This document shows positions 26,960-36,705 of a stretch of 64,000 nucleotides of DNA, piece after piece. Positions within the stretch are counted from its first letter, which is position 1. Each line of letters begins with the position of its first letter. Below the pieces are notes generated by a model. That model was not told where the DNA came from. It made no database searches and saw nothing but the letters and a program-made list of their open reading frames with translations. The DNA is from Pseudorhodoplanes sp. (GTDB lineage Bacteria > Pseudomonadota > Alphaproteobacteria > Rhizobiales > Xanthobacteraceae), in contig JALHOD010000008.1 in assembly GCA_022843165.1 (NCBI GenBank), forward strand, positions 62,001-126,000, read 5' to 3'. The position numbers were made by a program, and so were the translations under genes.

Positions 26960-26962
26960 CGG

Positions 26963-27784
<822 letters not shown>

Positions 27785-27809
27785 TTAGGTAGCTGGGAAC
27801 GTGCGGGAT

Positions 27810-27823
27810 TTGATTCAGATCAA
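27810..27823 (-). promoter_or_regulatory. FixK/FNR-type box upstream of pcaHG
   Basis: TTGATTCAGATCAA is a perfect TTGA-N6-TCAA, four bases past the ccoS stop. A transcript start 41.5 bases from its centre would fall near 27775. A plausible -10 (TACCTA on the reverse strand, 27785-27790) lies between them. Confidence 0.6.
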
Positions 27824-27827
27824 GTCT

Positions 27828-28010
27828 TCACTCCGATGGATGGGAAGCCGGAGCCGGGGGCATCGTGCCCAGATCGTCATCAGCCAGGATCCGCAGCGAG
27901 GCCCCGTCAAGATCGTCATACTGATTGTTTCGCAGCGACCACAGGAAGGCGAAAAGCCCGGAAAGGCCCAAGCCCAGAGCCATCGGGAGGAGCCAGATCA
28001 GGACGTCCAT
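27828..28010 (-). CDS. ccoS: cbb3 oxidase maturation protein CcoS/FixS
   Basis: 60 residues. A single membrane helix (LIWLLPMALGLGLSGLFAFLW) is followed by the family segment SLRNNQYDDLDGASLRILAD and a proline-rich tail. Needed for cofactor insertion (haem b/CuB) into CcoN. The ATG overlaps the end of ccoI by 13 bases, and it is the last gene of the ccoNOQPGHIS run. Confidence 0.93.
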   Translation of the reverse strand: MDVLIWLLPMALGLGLSGLFAFLWSLRNNQYDDLDGASLRILADDDLGTMPPAPASHPSE

Positions 28011-30241
28011 GCGGCCCTCACCACTTGTTTCACGGGTTTGACGTCGGAGGCGGCCCCGGTCTTGCCACTGCTGCGCGCACGCAGGGCGTTCAGAATGACA
28101 ATCAGTGACGAGCCGGACATGGCCGCCGCAGCGATTAACGGCGTTACAAGGCCCGCCACCGCTAGCGGTACGGCGATGGCATTGTAGATCACTGCCAGCC
28201 CCAGATTCTGGTGCATGAGGCGGCGTGCGGTGCGGGCCGCAGCCAAGGTATGGAAAACCGGATCGAGCCGTTCGCCGAGAAAGACGGCGTCGGCCTGGGC
28301 CTGCGACAGGTCGGCGGCCGTGATCGGTGACATGGACACATGCGCTGCAGCAAGCGAGGGAGCATCATTGATGCCGTCCCCGACCATGAGAACGCGTCGG
28401 CCTCTCGTCCTCATATCCTCCAAGGCTGCGACTTTGCCGGCAGGGGTCAGGCCGCCCTGCCAATGCGCAATCGATAAATTCTGCGCGATCTGCGCAACGG
28501 CCGCTGGCCGGTCACCCGACAGGATACGAATCTCGAGACCGAGCGAGATCAACGACCGCATGACGTCGGCAGCTCCCGGCCGCAATGTCTGATGCACGAT
28601 AAAGACGGCCTGTCTGTGACCCCAATGGAAGCAGATCGTCGATGCACCCAGCCGCTCGGCTTCCGCGAAAGCAGAGTCGTTCGCGATGCCGCAAAACTCG
28701 GCGCTGCCAAGCCGCATTTCCTGGCCGTCGACAAATGCATGGACGCCGCGGCCCGGATCCTCAACTGCATTTTCGAAGGGGGATTTGGCGTCCGCATGGC
28801 GCGCCAGAGCGGTCGCGAGAGGATGCCGGCTTGCAAATGCGAGCCGGGCCGCAGCGATCGTCAATTCGGGGTCGACGCTGGATGCGTTGATCACGCGCGG
28901 CTCCGGCAATGTCAGTGTGCCGGTCTTGTCGAAAACCACGGTGTCGGCTTCGGCCAGCCGTTCGATCGCGTCGCCGGAATTCAGGAAGACGCCCGACCGG
29001 AACAGCTTTCCGGCCGCGACCACCTGTACTGCGGGAATGGCCAGCGCCAAGGCGCAAGGGCAGGTAATGATAAGCACCGAGATCGCAATAAGGATGGAAT
29101 CGTGGAATCCGGCCCCCATCAGCATCCAGCCCGCGAAAGTCAGGGCCGCGGCGGCATGGACAACGGGTGCGTAGAGTCTCGCAGCGCGATCGGCCAGCCG
29201 CACATAGCGCGAACGGGCTTTCACCGCCTTGTCGAGCAGCCGATCGATCTCGTCGATCAGCGAGTTCTCGGCGGTCCCGGTGATTCGCAGGGTCAAGGTG
29301 CCGTCGAGATTGATGCTGCCGGCATAGACCGCCGATCCGCTGGTGACTTTATGGGGCGCGGTTTCGCCGGTAATCAGGCTCTGGTCGATACTCGAGCGGC
29401 CACCCACGACCATGCCGTCTGCGGCCACGCGCTCGCCGGGGCGGACCAGGATGCGGTCGTCCACCCGCAACGCAGCCGCCGGCACCTGTACCAGTTCGCC
29501 TTTCTCCAAAATTCTGTGTGCGGTGTCGGCTTTCAGGGCCGCGAGATTGCCCGCCACGGTTCGGGTCCGGCGCCGCATGGCATGGTCGAGATAGCGGCCG
29601 CAGAGCAGGAAGAAAATCAGCATCACCGCGGAATCGAAATACGCGTGTTCGGCGTGATTGGCGGTCTCCACCAGCGACAATCCAAGTGCGAGAACGATGC
29701 CGATGGAGATAGGCACATCCATGTTGGTATGTCGTGCCTTGAGCGCGCGCCAGGCGCTCATGAAGAAGGGCCGGCCAGCATAAGCCGCGGCGGGGAGCGC
29801 GATGAGCGCGGAGAGCCAGTGGAACAGGTCGCGCGTCTCCGGCGTGATATCGGTGACATTGCCGGACCAGACCGAGACCGACAGCAGCATGATGTTCATC
29901 GCGGCGAAGCCGGCCACCGCCAGGCATCGAAGAAGGAAGCGGGTCTGCTCCGCTTCTTCTTCTTCCACATTTCGGATCTGGAACGGGTGGGCGCGATATC
30001 CCATACCTTCCAGCGCATCGATCGCCAGACCGGGTTCAAATCCACGGTCTTTCCAGGCGATGGTGAGGCGACGATTGGTGAAGTTGAGCCGGGCATCCGC
30101 CACGCCGGGCAGGTGCTTAACGGCATTCTCGATGCGTCCGATACAGCCGCCGCAATTGATGCCTTCAATGGCAATCTCCATGCTCGCGCTGCCGTCGGGA
30201 GCAATGCGCGTGAAGACCGAAAAATCTCGGGTTTCGCTCAT
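27998..30241 (-). CDS. ccoI: Copper-exporting P1B ATPase CcoI/FixI for cbb3 assembly
   Basis: 747 residues. An N-terminal HMA domain has CGGC (GINCGGCIGRIENAV). The membrane transport motif CPC is in ITCPCALALAIP. The phosphorylation motif is DKTGTLT and the hinge is MVGDGINDAPSLAAAHVSMS. It supplies copper from the cytoplasm toward the CuB site of CcoN. It lies three bases after ccoH and overlaps ccoS. The CPC and CGGC motifs set it apart from the TPCP-type pump encoded at 20.9-22.8 kb. Confidence 0.94.
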   Translation of the reverse strand: MSETRDFSVFTRIAPDGSASMEIAIEGINCGGCIGRIENAVKHLPGVADARLNFTNRRLTIAWKDRGFEPGLAIDALEGMGYRAHPFQIRNVEEEEAEQTRFLLRCLAVAGFAAMNIMLLSVSVWSGNVTDITPETRDLFHWLSALIALPAAAYAGRPFFMSAWRALKARHTNMDVPISIGIVLALGLSLVETANHAEHAYFDSAVMLIFFLLCGRYLDHAMRRRTRTVAGNLAALKADTAHRILEKGELVQVPAAALRVDDRILVRPGERVAADGMVVGGRSSIDQSLITGETAPHKVTSGSAVYAGSINLDGTLTLRITGTAENSLIDEIDRLLDKAVKARSRYVRLADRAARLYAPVVHAAAALTFAGWMLMGAGFHDSILIAISVLIITCPCALALAIPAVQVVAAGKLFRSGVFLNSGDAIERLAEADTVVFDKTGTLTLPEPRVINASSVDPELTIAAARLAFASRHPLATALARHADAKSPFENAVEDPGRGVHAFVDGQEMRLGSAEFCGIANDSAFAEAERLGASTICFHWGHRQAVFIVHQTLRPGAADVMRSLISLGLEIRILSGDRPAAVAQIAQNLSIAHWQGGLTPAGKVAALEDMRTRGRRVLMVGDGINDAPSLAAAHVSMSPITAADLSQAQADAVFLGERLDPVFHTLAAARTARRLMHQNLGLAVIYNAIAVPLAVAGLVTPLIAAAAMSGSSLIVILNALRARSSGKTGAASDVKPVKQVVRAAWTS

Positions 30242-30244
30242 CGT

Positions 30245-30748
30245 CTACCTCAGGATGACGCGGGATTTGGAGCGAAAGGCGCGTTCGCCGTCTTTCGTGA
30301 AGTCGATGATCAGGTCCCATTGACCCGCAGTTGCTTCGGACTGTCCGCGAAAGCGGCCATTGCCTTCTTGTCTCAGGACAATGGTGCGGTCGCGCCGCGC
30401 GTCGGCCGGATGCGCCAGACGCGCCGTCGCCGACAGGCCGACGGGAACCGCGCCGACGGCGTCGCGGATCGTGGCTTCCAGCATCACGTCCTCCGCGGAC
30501 TTTCTTACGAGACTGGTCTGGACATCCCAGCGCCGTGCATCCTGTGCGCGGGCCGACTCCGTTTCCTGCCGGAATGCGAGACCGGCTTTGTAGGAACTCT
30601 GGGTTTCGACTCCCCCGAAGGTTGAGGTCGCCGCCCGCACCATGATGGCGTTGACGGTGAAAACCACGCCGAAGAAGGCGATGAATGTAACCAGGACCGT
30701 GCGGCCGGTTACTTCATAGGGCTTTCTCACTCGAGAACCATTGGACAT
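30245..30748 (-). CDS. ccoH: cbb3 oxidase maturation protein CcoH/FixH
   Basis: 167 residues from the ATG at 30748, four bases after the ccoG stop; a longer upstream frame would overlap ccoG and is rejected. One N-terminal membrane helix (VLVTFIAFFGVVFTVNAIMV) precedes a periplasmic beta-rich domain with SSYKAGLAF and GQWDLIIDFTKDG, typical of FixH. It interacts with CcoN and CcoI during assembly. Confidence 0.92.
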   Translation of the reverse strand: MSNGSRVRKPYEVTGRTVLVTFIAFFGVVFTVNAIMVRAATSTFGGVETQSSYKAGLAFRQETESARAQDARRWDVQTSLVRKSAEDVMLEATIRDAVGAVPVGLSATARLAHPADARRDRTIVLRQEGNGRFRGQSEATAGQWDLIIDFTKDGERAFRSKSRVILR

Positions 30749-30752
30749 GATC

Positions 30753-32258
30753 TCAATCCTTCTGCGGTGCGCGGAAATGGTCGCGCGCCTGTGCGCGTTC
30801 GCCGGTTTTGGCATCCATGATGTGGAACATGATTGGCGTGGAGGCGGGTGGTGAAAAGCCGTAATCGCTCACCAGGACCCGCACTTCACGGGTCTGGTCC
30901 GGGCCGACTTCGATGACTCGCCGTCCGCCCAAGGGAAGGCCCACAATCTCAACCACGCTGGCTGGGAGGCCTTCGACCGTCAGAAAGAATTCGCGCGTCT
31001 CCAGCTCCTTGTTGATAACGCGCAGATTGTAGCCGTTGCGGATCGCTCCATCCGCAAGCCGCACGAAGAGCGGATTGCGGTCGTGGATCGCGTTCAACGC
31101 CATGCTGTGCCGGGTGGCGAGCGTATAGATCATCATGCCACCGGCAACTGCGATCAGGGCGGCGTAAAGCGCGGTGCGCGCGCGGATAGGCCTGGAGAAT
31201 GAAGGCAGGCCGGCGATCCGGCGTTTCAGGTTTAGCTCGTTGTCGTAGGCGATCAGGCGCTCGGGCCGGCCGATCTTGCGCATGACCGTGTCACAGGCAT
31301 CGATGCACAAACCACACTGGATGCAGCCGAGTTGCGCGCCGTCCCGGATGTCCACGCCGGTTGGGCAGACATTCACGCACTGGAAACAGTCGATGCAATC
31401 GCCGGCCGGCTGGCCTTCCAGCCGCAACTGAGCATTCTTCTTGATCGAGCCGCGCGGTTCGCCGCGGTCGTAGCGATAGGTAACATTCAGTGCGTGTTCA
31501 TCTGTCAGCGCCGCCTGAATGCGCGGCCATGGACACATATAGATGCAGACCTGCTCGCGCATATGGCCAGCGAAAACGTAGGTCGTCACCGTGAGAATGC
31601 CGATCCACAGATAGGCCGCCGTGGGCGCAGTTCCGGAGGCGAGTTCGCGCGTCAGCGTGGGTGCATCGGCGAAATAGAGGACCCAGGCCCCGCCGGTCCA
31701 CCAGGCGATCAGAATCCAGAAAAAATGCTTGGTGACCTTCTCGGCCACGCGCTGCACGGTCCACGGACCGGCATCGGACTGCATCCGTTCGCGGCGATCG
31801 CCTTCGATCAGGCGTTCGACAGCCAGGAACAGGTCAGTCCACACCGTCTGCGGACAGAGATAGCCGCACCAGATCCGGCCGGCGAGCGCGTTCATGAGAA
31901 ACAGAACGAGTGCAGCAATCACCAGAAGGCCAGTGAGGTAATAGATTTCCTGCGGCCAGATCTCGATGAAGAAGAAATAAAAGCGGCGGCCCGGGAAATC
32001 GATGAGCACGGCCTGACCGGGCGCATTGGGGCCGCGATCCCAGCGAATAAAGGGCAGTCCGTAATAGATGCCTAAGGTCACAAATAGGACGACCCACTTG
32101 ATCGTCCGGTAAGGACCTTTCACGCTCTGCGGATATATCTTCCGCCGGGCAGCATAGAGGGGCGGCTCCAGGTCACGCTCGAACTCGTCCGCCGCCGAAG
32201 AGGCTAGGGCATCCGTGGAGGTCGCGGCGAGCTTGCGGTCGACATACATCTGATCCAT
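30753..32258 (-). CDS. ccoG: Polyferredoxin-like cbb3 maturation protein CcoG/FixG
   Basis: 501 residues with about five membrane helices. A cytoplasmic ferredoxin-like loop carries two 4Fe-4S motifs, CIDCFQCVNVCP and CIQCGLCIDACD, near residues 270-320. WCGYLCPQTVWTDLF and CIYMCPWPRIQAAL are family landmarks. The C-terminal Ig-like domain lies in the periplasm. Reported to be a cupric reductase for CcoI-delivered copper. It starts only six bases after the ccoP stop, with no promoter-like gap between the oxidase and assembly genes. Confidence 0.94.
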   Translation of the reverse strand: MDQMYVDRKLAATSTDALASSAADEFERDLEPPLYAARRKIYPQSVKGPYRTIKWVVLFVTLGIYYGLPFIRWDRGPNAPGQAVLIDFPGRRFYFFFIEIWPQEIYYLTGLLVIAALVLFLMNALAGRIWCGYLCPQTVWTDLFLAVERLIEGDRRERMQSDAGPWTVQRVAEKVTKHFFWILIAWWTGGAWVLYFADAPTLTRELASGTAPTAAYLWIGILTVTTYVFAGHMREQVCIYMCPWPRIQAALTDEHALNVTYRYDRGEPRGSIKKNAQLRLEGQPAGDCIDCFQCVNVCPTGVDIRDGAQLGCIQCGLCIDACDTVMRKIGRPERLIAYDNELNLKRRIAGLPSFSRPIRARTALYAALIAVAGGMMIYTLATRHSMALNAIHDRNPLFVRLADGAIRNGYNLRVINKELETREFFLTVEGLPASVVEIVGLPLGGRRVIEVGPDQTREVRVLVSDYGFSPPASTPIMFHIMDAKTGERAQARDHFRAPQKD

Positions 32259-32264
32259 CGCATA

Positions 32265-33146
32265 TTACTTCTGTCCGCCACCGAGTGTGTGAACATAGAC
32301 GGCGAGGGATTTGATCGTCGTGTCGTCAAGCCGGCCACCCCATGCGGGCATGACGCTGCCGCGGCCATTGATGATACCTTCGACAATCACGTCCCGCCCT
32401 GAGCCGAACAGCCAGATCTGATCTGTCAAGTCCGGTGCCCCGATTTCGCGATTGCCCTTGGCGTTCTCACCGTGACAGGCCGCGCAATTCTCGGCAAACA
32501 CCTTCTTGCCGCGCGCCAGATCGGCGCCTTTGGTGACGCTGAGAGTCGAGAGCGAGCGAACATAATCGGCAACCGCCAGAATATCCGGCCGTTCGAGAAT
32601 CTTGTCGCGGCCGAAGGCCGGCATCACGCCCATGCGACCCTTGTCATCGGTGGATCGGATGCCATGGCGCAACGTGAGCGCGATGTCCTGGAGTTTTCCG
32701 CCCCACAGCCAGTCGTCGTCGACCAGATTGGGATAACCTCTCATGCCACCGCCGCCGGCACCGTGGCACGGGGCGCAATTGTCGGCAAATGCCGCGCGCC
32801 CCTGGGCGCGCGCGAAGCTCAGCATCTGGGAATCTGAAAGAATGTCTTCCAGCGGTGCGGCGGCGATGCGATCGGTCATGACGGCGCGTTGCGCCTTCAA
32901 TGTCGCCATATCGTCGATGATCGCCTGGCGGGCATTCCAGTTGAATACCCCCGACGTGTGTGTCGTCACCAGTGGCCAAGCGGGATACACAATCCAATAA
33001 CCGATCGACCAGATGATGGTGGCGTAGAATATCCATAGCCACCAGCGCGGCAGGGGCATATTGAGTTCACGCACACCGTCCCATTCATGCCCGGTCGTCG
33101 CAACGCCGGTGACCGCATCAATATGCTTCTTGTGATCGCTGGACAT
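32265..33146 (-). CDS. ccoP: cbb3 oxidase dihaem cytochrome c subunit CcoP/FixP
   Basis: 293 residues. A single membrane helix near residue 40 (WLWIFYATIIWSIGYWIVYP) precedes two cytochrome c domains with CAPCH and CAACH haem motifs and methionines in MGVMPAFG and GSVMPAWGG. N-terminal GVATTGHEWDGVRELNMPLPRWW is typical. It passes electrons from soluble cytochrome c toward CcoO and CcoN. It lies two bases after the ccoQ stop. Confidence 0.95.
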   Translation of the reverse strand: MSSDHKKHIDAVTGVATTGHEWDGVRELNMPLPRWWLWIFYATIIWSIGYWIVYPAWPLVTTHTSGVFNWNARQAIIDDMATLKAQRAVMTDRIAAAPLEDILSDSQMLSFARAQGRAAFADNCAPCHGAGGGGMRGYPNLVDDDWLWGGKLQDIALTLRHGIRSTDDKGRMGVMPAFGRDKILERPDILAVADYVRSLSTLSVTKGADLARGKKVFAENCAACHGENAKGNREIGAPDLTDQIWLFGSGRDVIVEGIINGRGSVMPAWGGRLDDTTIKSLAVYVHTLGGGQK

Positions 33147-33148
33147 GA

Positions 33149-33304
33149 TCAGTCTTCTCTCAATGGCATGCGGGCGGCGTCATCGAAACGTTGCTTGCTG
33201 GTGGGCCAGAAGGCGTAGGCAACCACCAGAAGAAAGACGCCGACGAAGTAGATCAGCCCCCAAGTCTGGGCGAATTCTGCGAGATATCTGTAAGTCTCGG
33301 GCAT
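33149..33304 (-). CDS. ccoQ: cbb3 oxidase small subunit CcoQ/FixQ
   Basis: 51 residues, read from the ATG at 33304 to the TGA at 33149. It begins MPETYRYLAEFAQTWGLIYF and has one membrane helix with FVGVFLLVVAYAFWP, then a charged tail (SKQRFDDAARMPLRED), the standard CcoQ form. It stabilises the CcoP-core association. Found by reading the gap between ccoO and ccoP. Confidence 0.92.
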   Translation of the reverse strand: MPETYRYLAEFAQTWGLIYFVGVFLLVVAYAFWPTSKQRFDDAARMPLRED

Positions 33305-33312
33305 GATCGGCC

Positions 33313-34047
33313 TCAGCGGATATTGGCTTTGTTGTCGTAAAGCTTGAAATCAACTTGCGTGCCTAGCATTTGCAGATAGGCAATCAGGGCGTCGGCCTCC
33401 GTGATGCGCTGGGGGTTGCCGTCGTAATCGCGCGCCTGCGCTTTCAGATAGCGCTTTTCCAACTCGGTGACGTCAGCATGATCAGTCGTTGCCTGTATCT
33501 TCACGTCGTTCATTGCATTGGCGATCATTTCGGCGGAATAGGGGACGCCCAGCTTTGCCTGAACCTTCAGGTCGTCTTGGATATGTGCGAAATCAAGATC
33601 GGTGCGAGCCAACCAAGGATAGGCTGGCATCACCGTGCCGGGAACCACACTGCTTGGACGATTCAGATGATCGCGATGCCACTCGTCAGAATATTTGCCG
33701 CCCACGCGAGCGAGATCGGGTCCCGTGCGTTTCGAACCCCACTGGAACGGGCGATCGTACATGCTTTCCGCAGCTAACGAGTAATGTCCATAGCGCTCGA
33801 CCTCATCGCGCAGCGGCCGGATCATCTGCGAGTGACAATTATAGCAACCTTCGCGGACATAAATGTTCCGACCCGCCAGTTCTAGCGGTGAGTAGGGTCT
33901 CATGCCCTGCACTTTTTCGATCGTGCTCTTCAGATAGAAGAGCGGAACGATCTCCACCAGGCCGCCGATCGAGATGACAATCAGAACGCCGATCACGAGG
34001 ATGATCGAGTTCTTTTCAAAGATGGCGTGTTTTGACCAGAGCGACAT
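33313..34047 (-). CDS. ccoO: cbb3 oxidase monohaem cytochrome c subunit CcoO/FixO
   Basis: 244 residues. An N-terminal anchor ([21 protein letters not shown]) is followed by the haem motif CYNCH in [55 protein letters not shown] is family-typical. Electron carrier between CcoP and CcoN. Four bases separate it from ccoN, eight from ccoQ. Confidence 0.95.
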   Translation of the reverse strand: MSLWSKHAIFEKNSIILVIGVLIVISIGGLVEIVPLFYLKSTIEKVQGMRPYSPLELAGRNIYVREGCYNCHSQMIRPLRDEVERYGHYSLAAESMYDRPFQWGSKRTGPDLARVGGKYSDEWHRDHLNRPSSVVPGTVMPAYPWLARTDLDFAHIQDDLKVQAKLGVPYSAEMIANAMNDVKIQATTDHADVTELEKRYLKAQARDYDGNPQRITEADALIAYLQMLGTQVDFKLYDNKANIR

Positions 34048-34051
34048 CGAA

Positions 34052-35707
34052 TTACTCCGCCGGCACGAGGGCGGACTCGACAGGCGAGACGGCCTCTTGT
34101 GCGTTCACGGTTTTCCAGAGATTGAAGACCATCAGCAATGCGCCAGCGAGGAACAGCGCGCCGCCGAGGGCACGGATGACATAGAAGGGATGCATCGCTT
34201 CCACGGTTTCGATGAAGGAATATTCAAGGAAGCCGAGGCTGGTATAGGCCCGCCACATCAGCCCCTGCAGGATGCCCGACACCCACATCGCCGAGATGTA
34301 GAGAACGATGCCGATGGTCGAGATCCAGAAATGCCACTCGACCAGCTTGTTCGAGTAAAGCCGTTCGCGGTTCCACAGCCACGGCACCAGGCAGTAGATC
34401 GCGCCGAACGAGATGTAGCCGACCCAGCCGAGCGCGCCGGAATGAACATGTCCGATCGTCCAGTCCGTATAATGACTCAGCGAGTTGACGGCCTTAACCG
34501 ACATCAACGGACCTTCGAAGGTCGACATGCCGTAGAAGGCGACCGACACCACCATCATGCGCAGGACAGGATCCGTGCGCAGCTTGTCCCATGCGCCTGA
34601 CAGGGTCATCAGGCCGTTGATCATGCCGCCCCAAGAGGGCATCCACAGCATGATCGAGAAGGTCATGCCCAGTGTTTGCGCCCAGTCAGGCAACGCCGTG
34701 TAGTGCAGATGATGCGGTCCGGCCCAGATATAGAGAAAGATCAAGGACCAGAAATGCACGATCGACAGGCGATAGGAATAGACCGGACGATCGGCACGCT
34801 TGGGAATAAAATAATACATGATGCCGAGGAAGCCGGCGGTCAGGAAGAAGCCAACGGCATTGTGCCCGTACCACCACTGCACCATGGCATCCTGAACGCC
34901 CGACCATACGATGTAGGATTTAGGCGAGAACAGCGAGACCGGGATGGCTGCATTGTTGCCGAGATGCAGCACCGCGATGGTCAGGATGAAGGCGAGATAG
35001 AACCAGTTCGCGACATAGATGTGCGGCTCTGAGCGCCGCATGAGCGTGCCGAGGTAAACGAGAAAGTAGACGACCCAGACGATCGTGAGCCAGAGGTCGG
35101 CATACCATTCGGGTTCGGCATATTCCTTGGACTGGGTGATTCCCAGCAGGTAGCCGGTGCCGGCGATGACGATGAAAAAATTGTAGCCGAGGACGACGAA
35201 CCACGGCGCGAGATCGCCGGCGAGCCTAGCGCGGCTGGTGCGCTGCACGACATAGAAGGACGTTCCGATCAGGACGTTTCCGCCGAATGCGAAAATGACG
35301 GCTGATGTGTGCAACGGGCGAATCCGGCCGAAGGACAACCAGGGCAGATCGAAATTGAGTACCGGGAAGGCGAGCTCGAGCGCCGCCCAAAGGCCGACGG
35401 TGAACCCGGCAATGCCCCAGAATACCGCGGCTACGGTTGCGAATTTGACCGGCCCCATATTGTAGTTGGGCTTGCCATCGATCATGAGCGCCGGCTTATC
35501 GGCCGGCCGATTGTAATAACGGTCGATGATGGCGAAGACCGCCGCGAGGCTCCCGGCGGCGAACAGATAGGCATGGAAAGCATACTCGGACGTATGCGCC
35601 ATGGCGGCCACAATTAGCGACGAGAAGGACAGGATTGCAAAGGTGAGCGCCGCGGCGGCCTCGCTGAGCGTGATCGCCTTGGCCGGAAGCGCATTTGTCT
35701 GATGCAT
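34052..35707 (-). CDS. ccoN: cbb3 oxidase catalytic subunit CcoN/FixN
   Basis: 551 residues from the ATG at 35707 (a TTG nine bases earlier is possible but less likely). Haem-copper oxidase subunit I with about 12 membrane helices. Visible are [17 protein letters not shown] (haem ligand region), [20 protein letters not shown] (CuB region with the Tyr-His cross-link area) and [16 protein letters not shown] (late His ligands). Reduces O2 at low concentration and pumps protons. Two FixK-type boxes lie in the 198-base divergent gap upstream; the nearer one is about 90 bases away. Confidence 0.96.
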   Translation of the reverse strand: MHQTNALPAKAITLSEAAAALTFAILSFSSLIVAAMAHTSEYAFHAYLFAAGSLAAVFAIIDRYYNRPADKPALMIDGKPNYNMGPVKFATVAAVFWGIAGFTVGLWAALELAFPVLNFDLPWLSFGRIRPLHTSAVIFAFGGNVLIGTSFYVVQRTSRARLAGDLAPWFVVLGYNFFIVIAGTGYLLGITQSKEYAEPEWYADLWLTIVWVVYFLVYLGTLMRRSEPHIYVANWFYLAFILTIAVLHLGNNAAIPVSLFSPKSYIVWSGVQDAMVQWWYGHNAVGFFLTAGFLGIMYYFIPKRADRPVYSYRLSIVHFWSLIFLYIWAGPHHLHYTALPDWAQTLGMTFSIMLWMPSWGGMINGLMTLSGAWDKLRTDPVLRMMVVSVAFYGMSTFEGPLMSVKAVNSLSHYTDWTIGHVHSGALGWVGYISFGAIYCLVPWLWNRERLYSNKLVEWHFWISTIGIVLYISAMWVSGILQGLMWRAYTSLGFLEYSFIETVEAMHPFYVIRALGGALFLAGALLMVFNLWKTVNAQEAVSPVESALVPAE

Positions 35708-35789
35708 GGGCGCCAACTTCGGGAAATGAAAAAGGCCAGGCGGAATCCGACTGACTTGAATAAATTGGCGGTGCCGGCCCTTAATCTCA

Positions 35790-35803
35790 TTGATTCAGGT
35801 CAA
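35790..35803 (-). promoter_or_regulatory. FixK/FNR-type box of the ccoNOQPGHIS operon
   Basis: TTGATTCAGGTCAA, a perfect TTGA-N6-TCAA. Its centre is about 90 bases upstream of the ccoN ATG. A start 41.5 bases away would be near 35755, with an A/T-rich -10 (TTTATT on the reverse strand) in between. Confidence 0.8.
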
Positions 35804-35845
35804 ATTGAGGCGGTTTATGCGGACATAATCGCATTTTTACGCTGG

Positions 35846-35859
35846 TTGATCTGCGTCAA
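35846..35859 (+). promoter_or_regulatory. FixK/FNR-type box of the DUF6455-cytochrome c pair
   Basis: TTGATCTGCGTCAA, a perfect TTGA-N6-TCAA, 43 bases past the ccoN-side box. Its centre is about 53 bases from the ATG at 35906, which fits forward activation. Confidence 0.75.
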
Positions 35860-35905
35860 GGCGAAATTGGCGAGAAGCGCGATCATTAAAAAAATGGAGA
35901 TTATT

Positions 35906-36313
35906 ATGGTTGCTACGGCGATCAGAAAAGGTGGGATTTTCCAGTCTCTGGCAGAGGCGTGGCGCCGGTTGGCGCGGCGTCAGGCCCGTATGAGCGAGCT
36001 TGCTGCGCTGGGAACGGCCGAATCGGCCCGGCTTGCGCACGATGTAGGCTTGACCCGGCCTGAGCTGGTTTCACTCACCAAACACAACGAACACTCGGCA
36101 GATCTGATGCAACTACGGCTTGCGGAAGAAGGCATCGCCACGAAAGATATCGATCCGGCCGTACTCCGCGACATGCAGCGATGCTGTTCGGAATGTGACA
36201 GCAAGGGAGTCTGTGCCCATGAGCTTGATATCAGGCCCCAACCTGCGAACTGGCCGAGCTATTGTCCGAACCAGCAGACTATCGCTGCGCTCGCGTCCAT
36301 GAAATGCCATTAA
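35906..36313 (+). CDS. Cys-rich small protein, DUF6455-like
   Basis: 135 residues. Of two ATGs (35894, 35906) the second is chosen because GGAGA lies five bases before it. A helical first half is followed by a cysteine cluster: RCCSECDSKGVCAHEL, then SYCPNQ about 20 residues on and a final KCH. Such spacing could bind a metal or Fe-S cluster, or allow redox disulfides. The family name DUF6455 is from memory. It is divergent from ccoN with its own FixK-type box and is followed after 25 bases by a cytochrome c gene, suggesting a low-oxygen redox role. Confidence 0.75.
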   Translation: MVATAIRKGGIFQSLAEAWRRLARRQARMSELAALGTAESARLAHDVGLTRPELVSLTKHNEHSADLMQLRLAEEGIATKDIDPAVLRDMQRCCSECDSKGVCAHELDIRPQPANWPSYCPNQQTIAALASMKCH

Positions 36314-36338
36314 CCAGAATGAAGCGTGGGATTTAGGC

Positions 36339-36692
36339 ATGCCGAGACAGAGCGCGATCGGCTGCCTGAGCGTGGCCGCAGTGATTGGAGCATTGGGAGG
36401 CACGTTTGCGGGCATTCAGCCTGCAAGCGCGCAACAACTATCTCCAAATGCCCAGCGTGGGGTCGTCATCGCGCGTACTTATTGCGGGCGCTGTCATTCG
36501 ATCGACAAGGTGAGCCCTAGTCAGCTTTCAATTGCACCGCCTTTCCGGGATATTCACAAGCTTTATCCTGTGGAGCTCTTGGAAGAGCCCTTGGCGGAAG
36601 GGCTGGTGACCGGTCATCCGAGCATGCCGGAATTCCGTTTCGACCCGGATCAGATCGGAGATTTCATCGCATTTCTGAAGACGCTAGAGTGA
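36339..36692 (+). CDS. Secreted class I cytochrome c
   Basis: 117 residues. The signal peptide ends near IQPASAQQ. The haem motif is CGRCH in RTYCGRCHSIDKV and the likely axial methionine is in GHPSMPEFRFDPDQIGDF, giving a compact periplasmic c-type cytochrome of about 10 kDa. It follows the DUF6455-like gene and probably shares its FixK-controlled promoter. It could deliver electrons to CcoP or another oxidase; the partner is inferred from location only. Confidence 0.88.
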   Translation: MPRQSAIGCLSVAAVIGALGGTFAGIQPASAQQLSPNAQRGVVIARTYCGRCHSIDKVSPSQLSIAPPFRDIHKLYPVELLEEPLAEGLVTGHPSMPEFRFDPDQIGDFIAFLKTLE

Positions 36693-36705
36693 TCCGCGCT
36701 GCAGA

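Noticed and set aside
28592-30625. 677-codon forward frame opposite ccoI and ccoH
   Set aside because: Antisense artefact; reverse strand has diagnostic CcoI and CcoH motifs.
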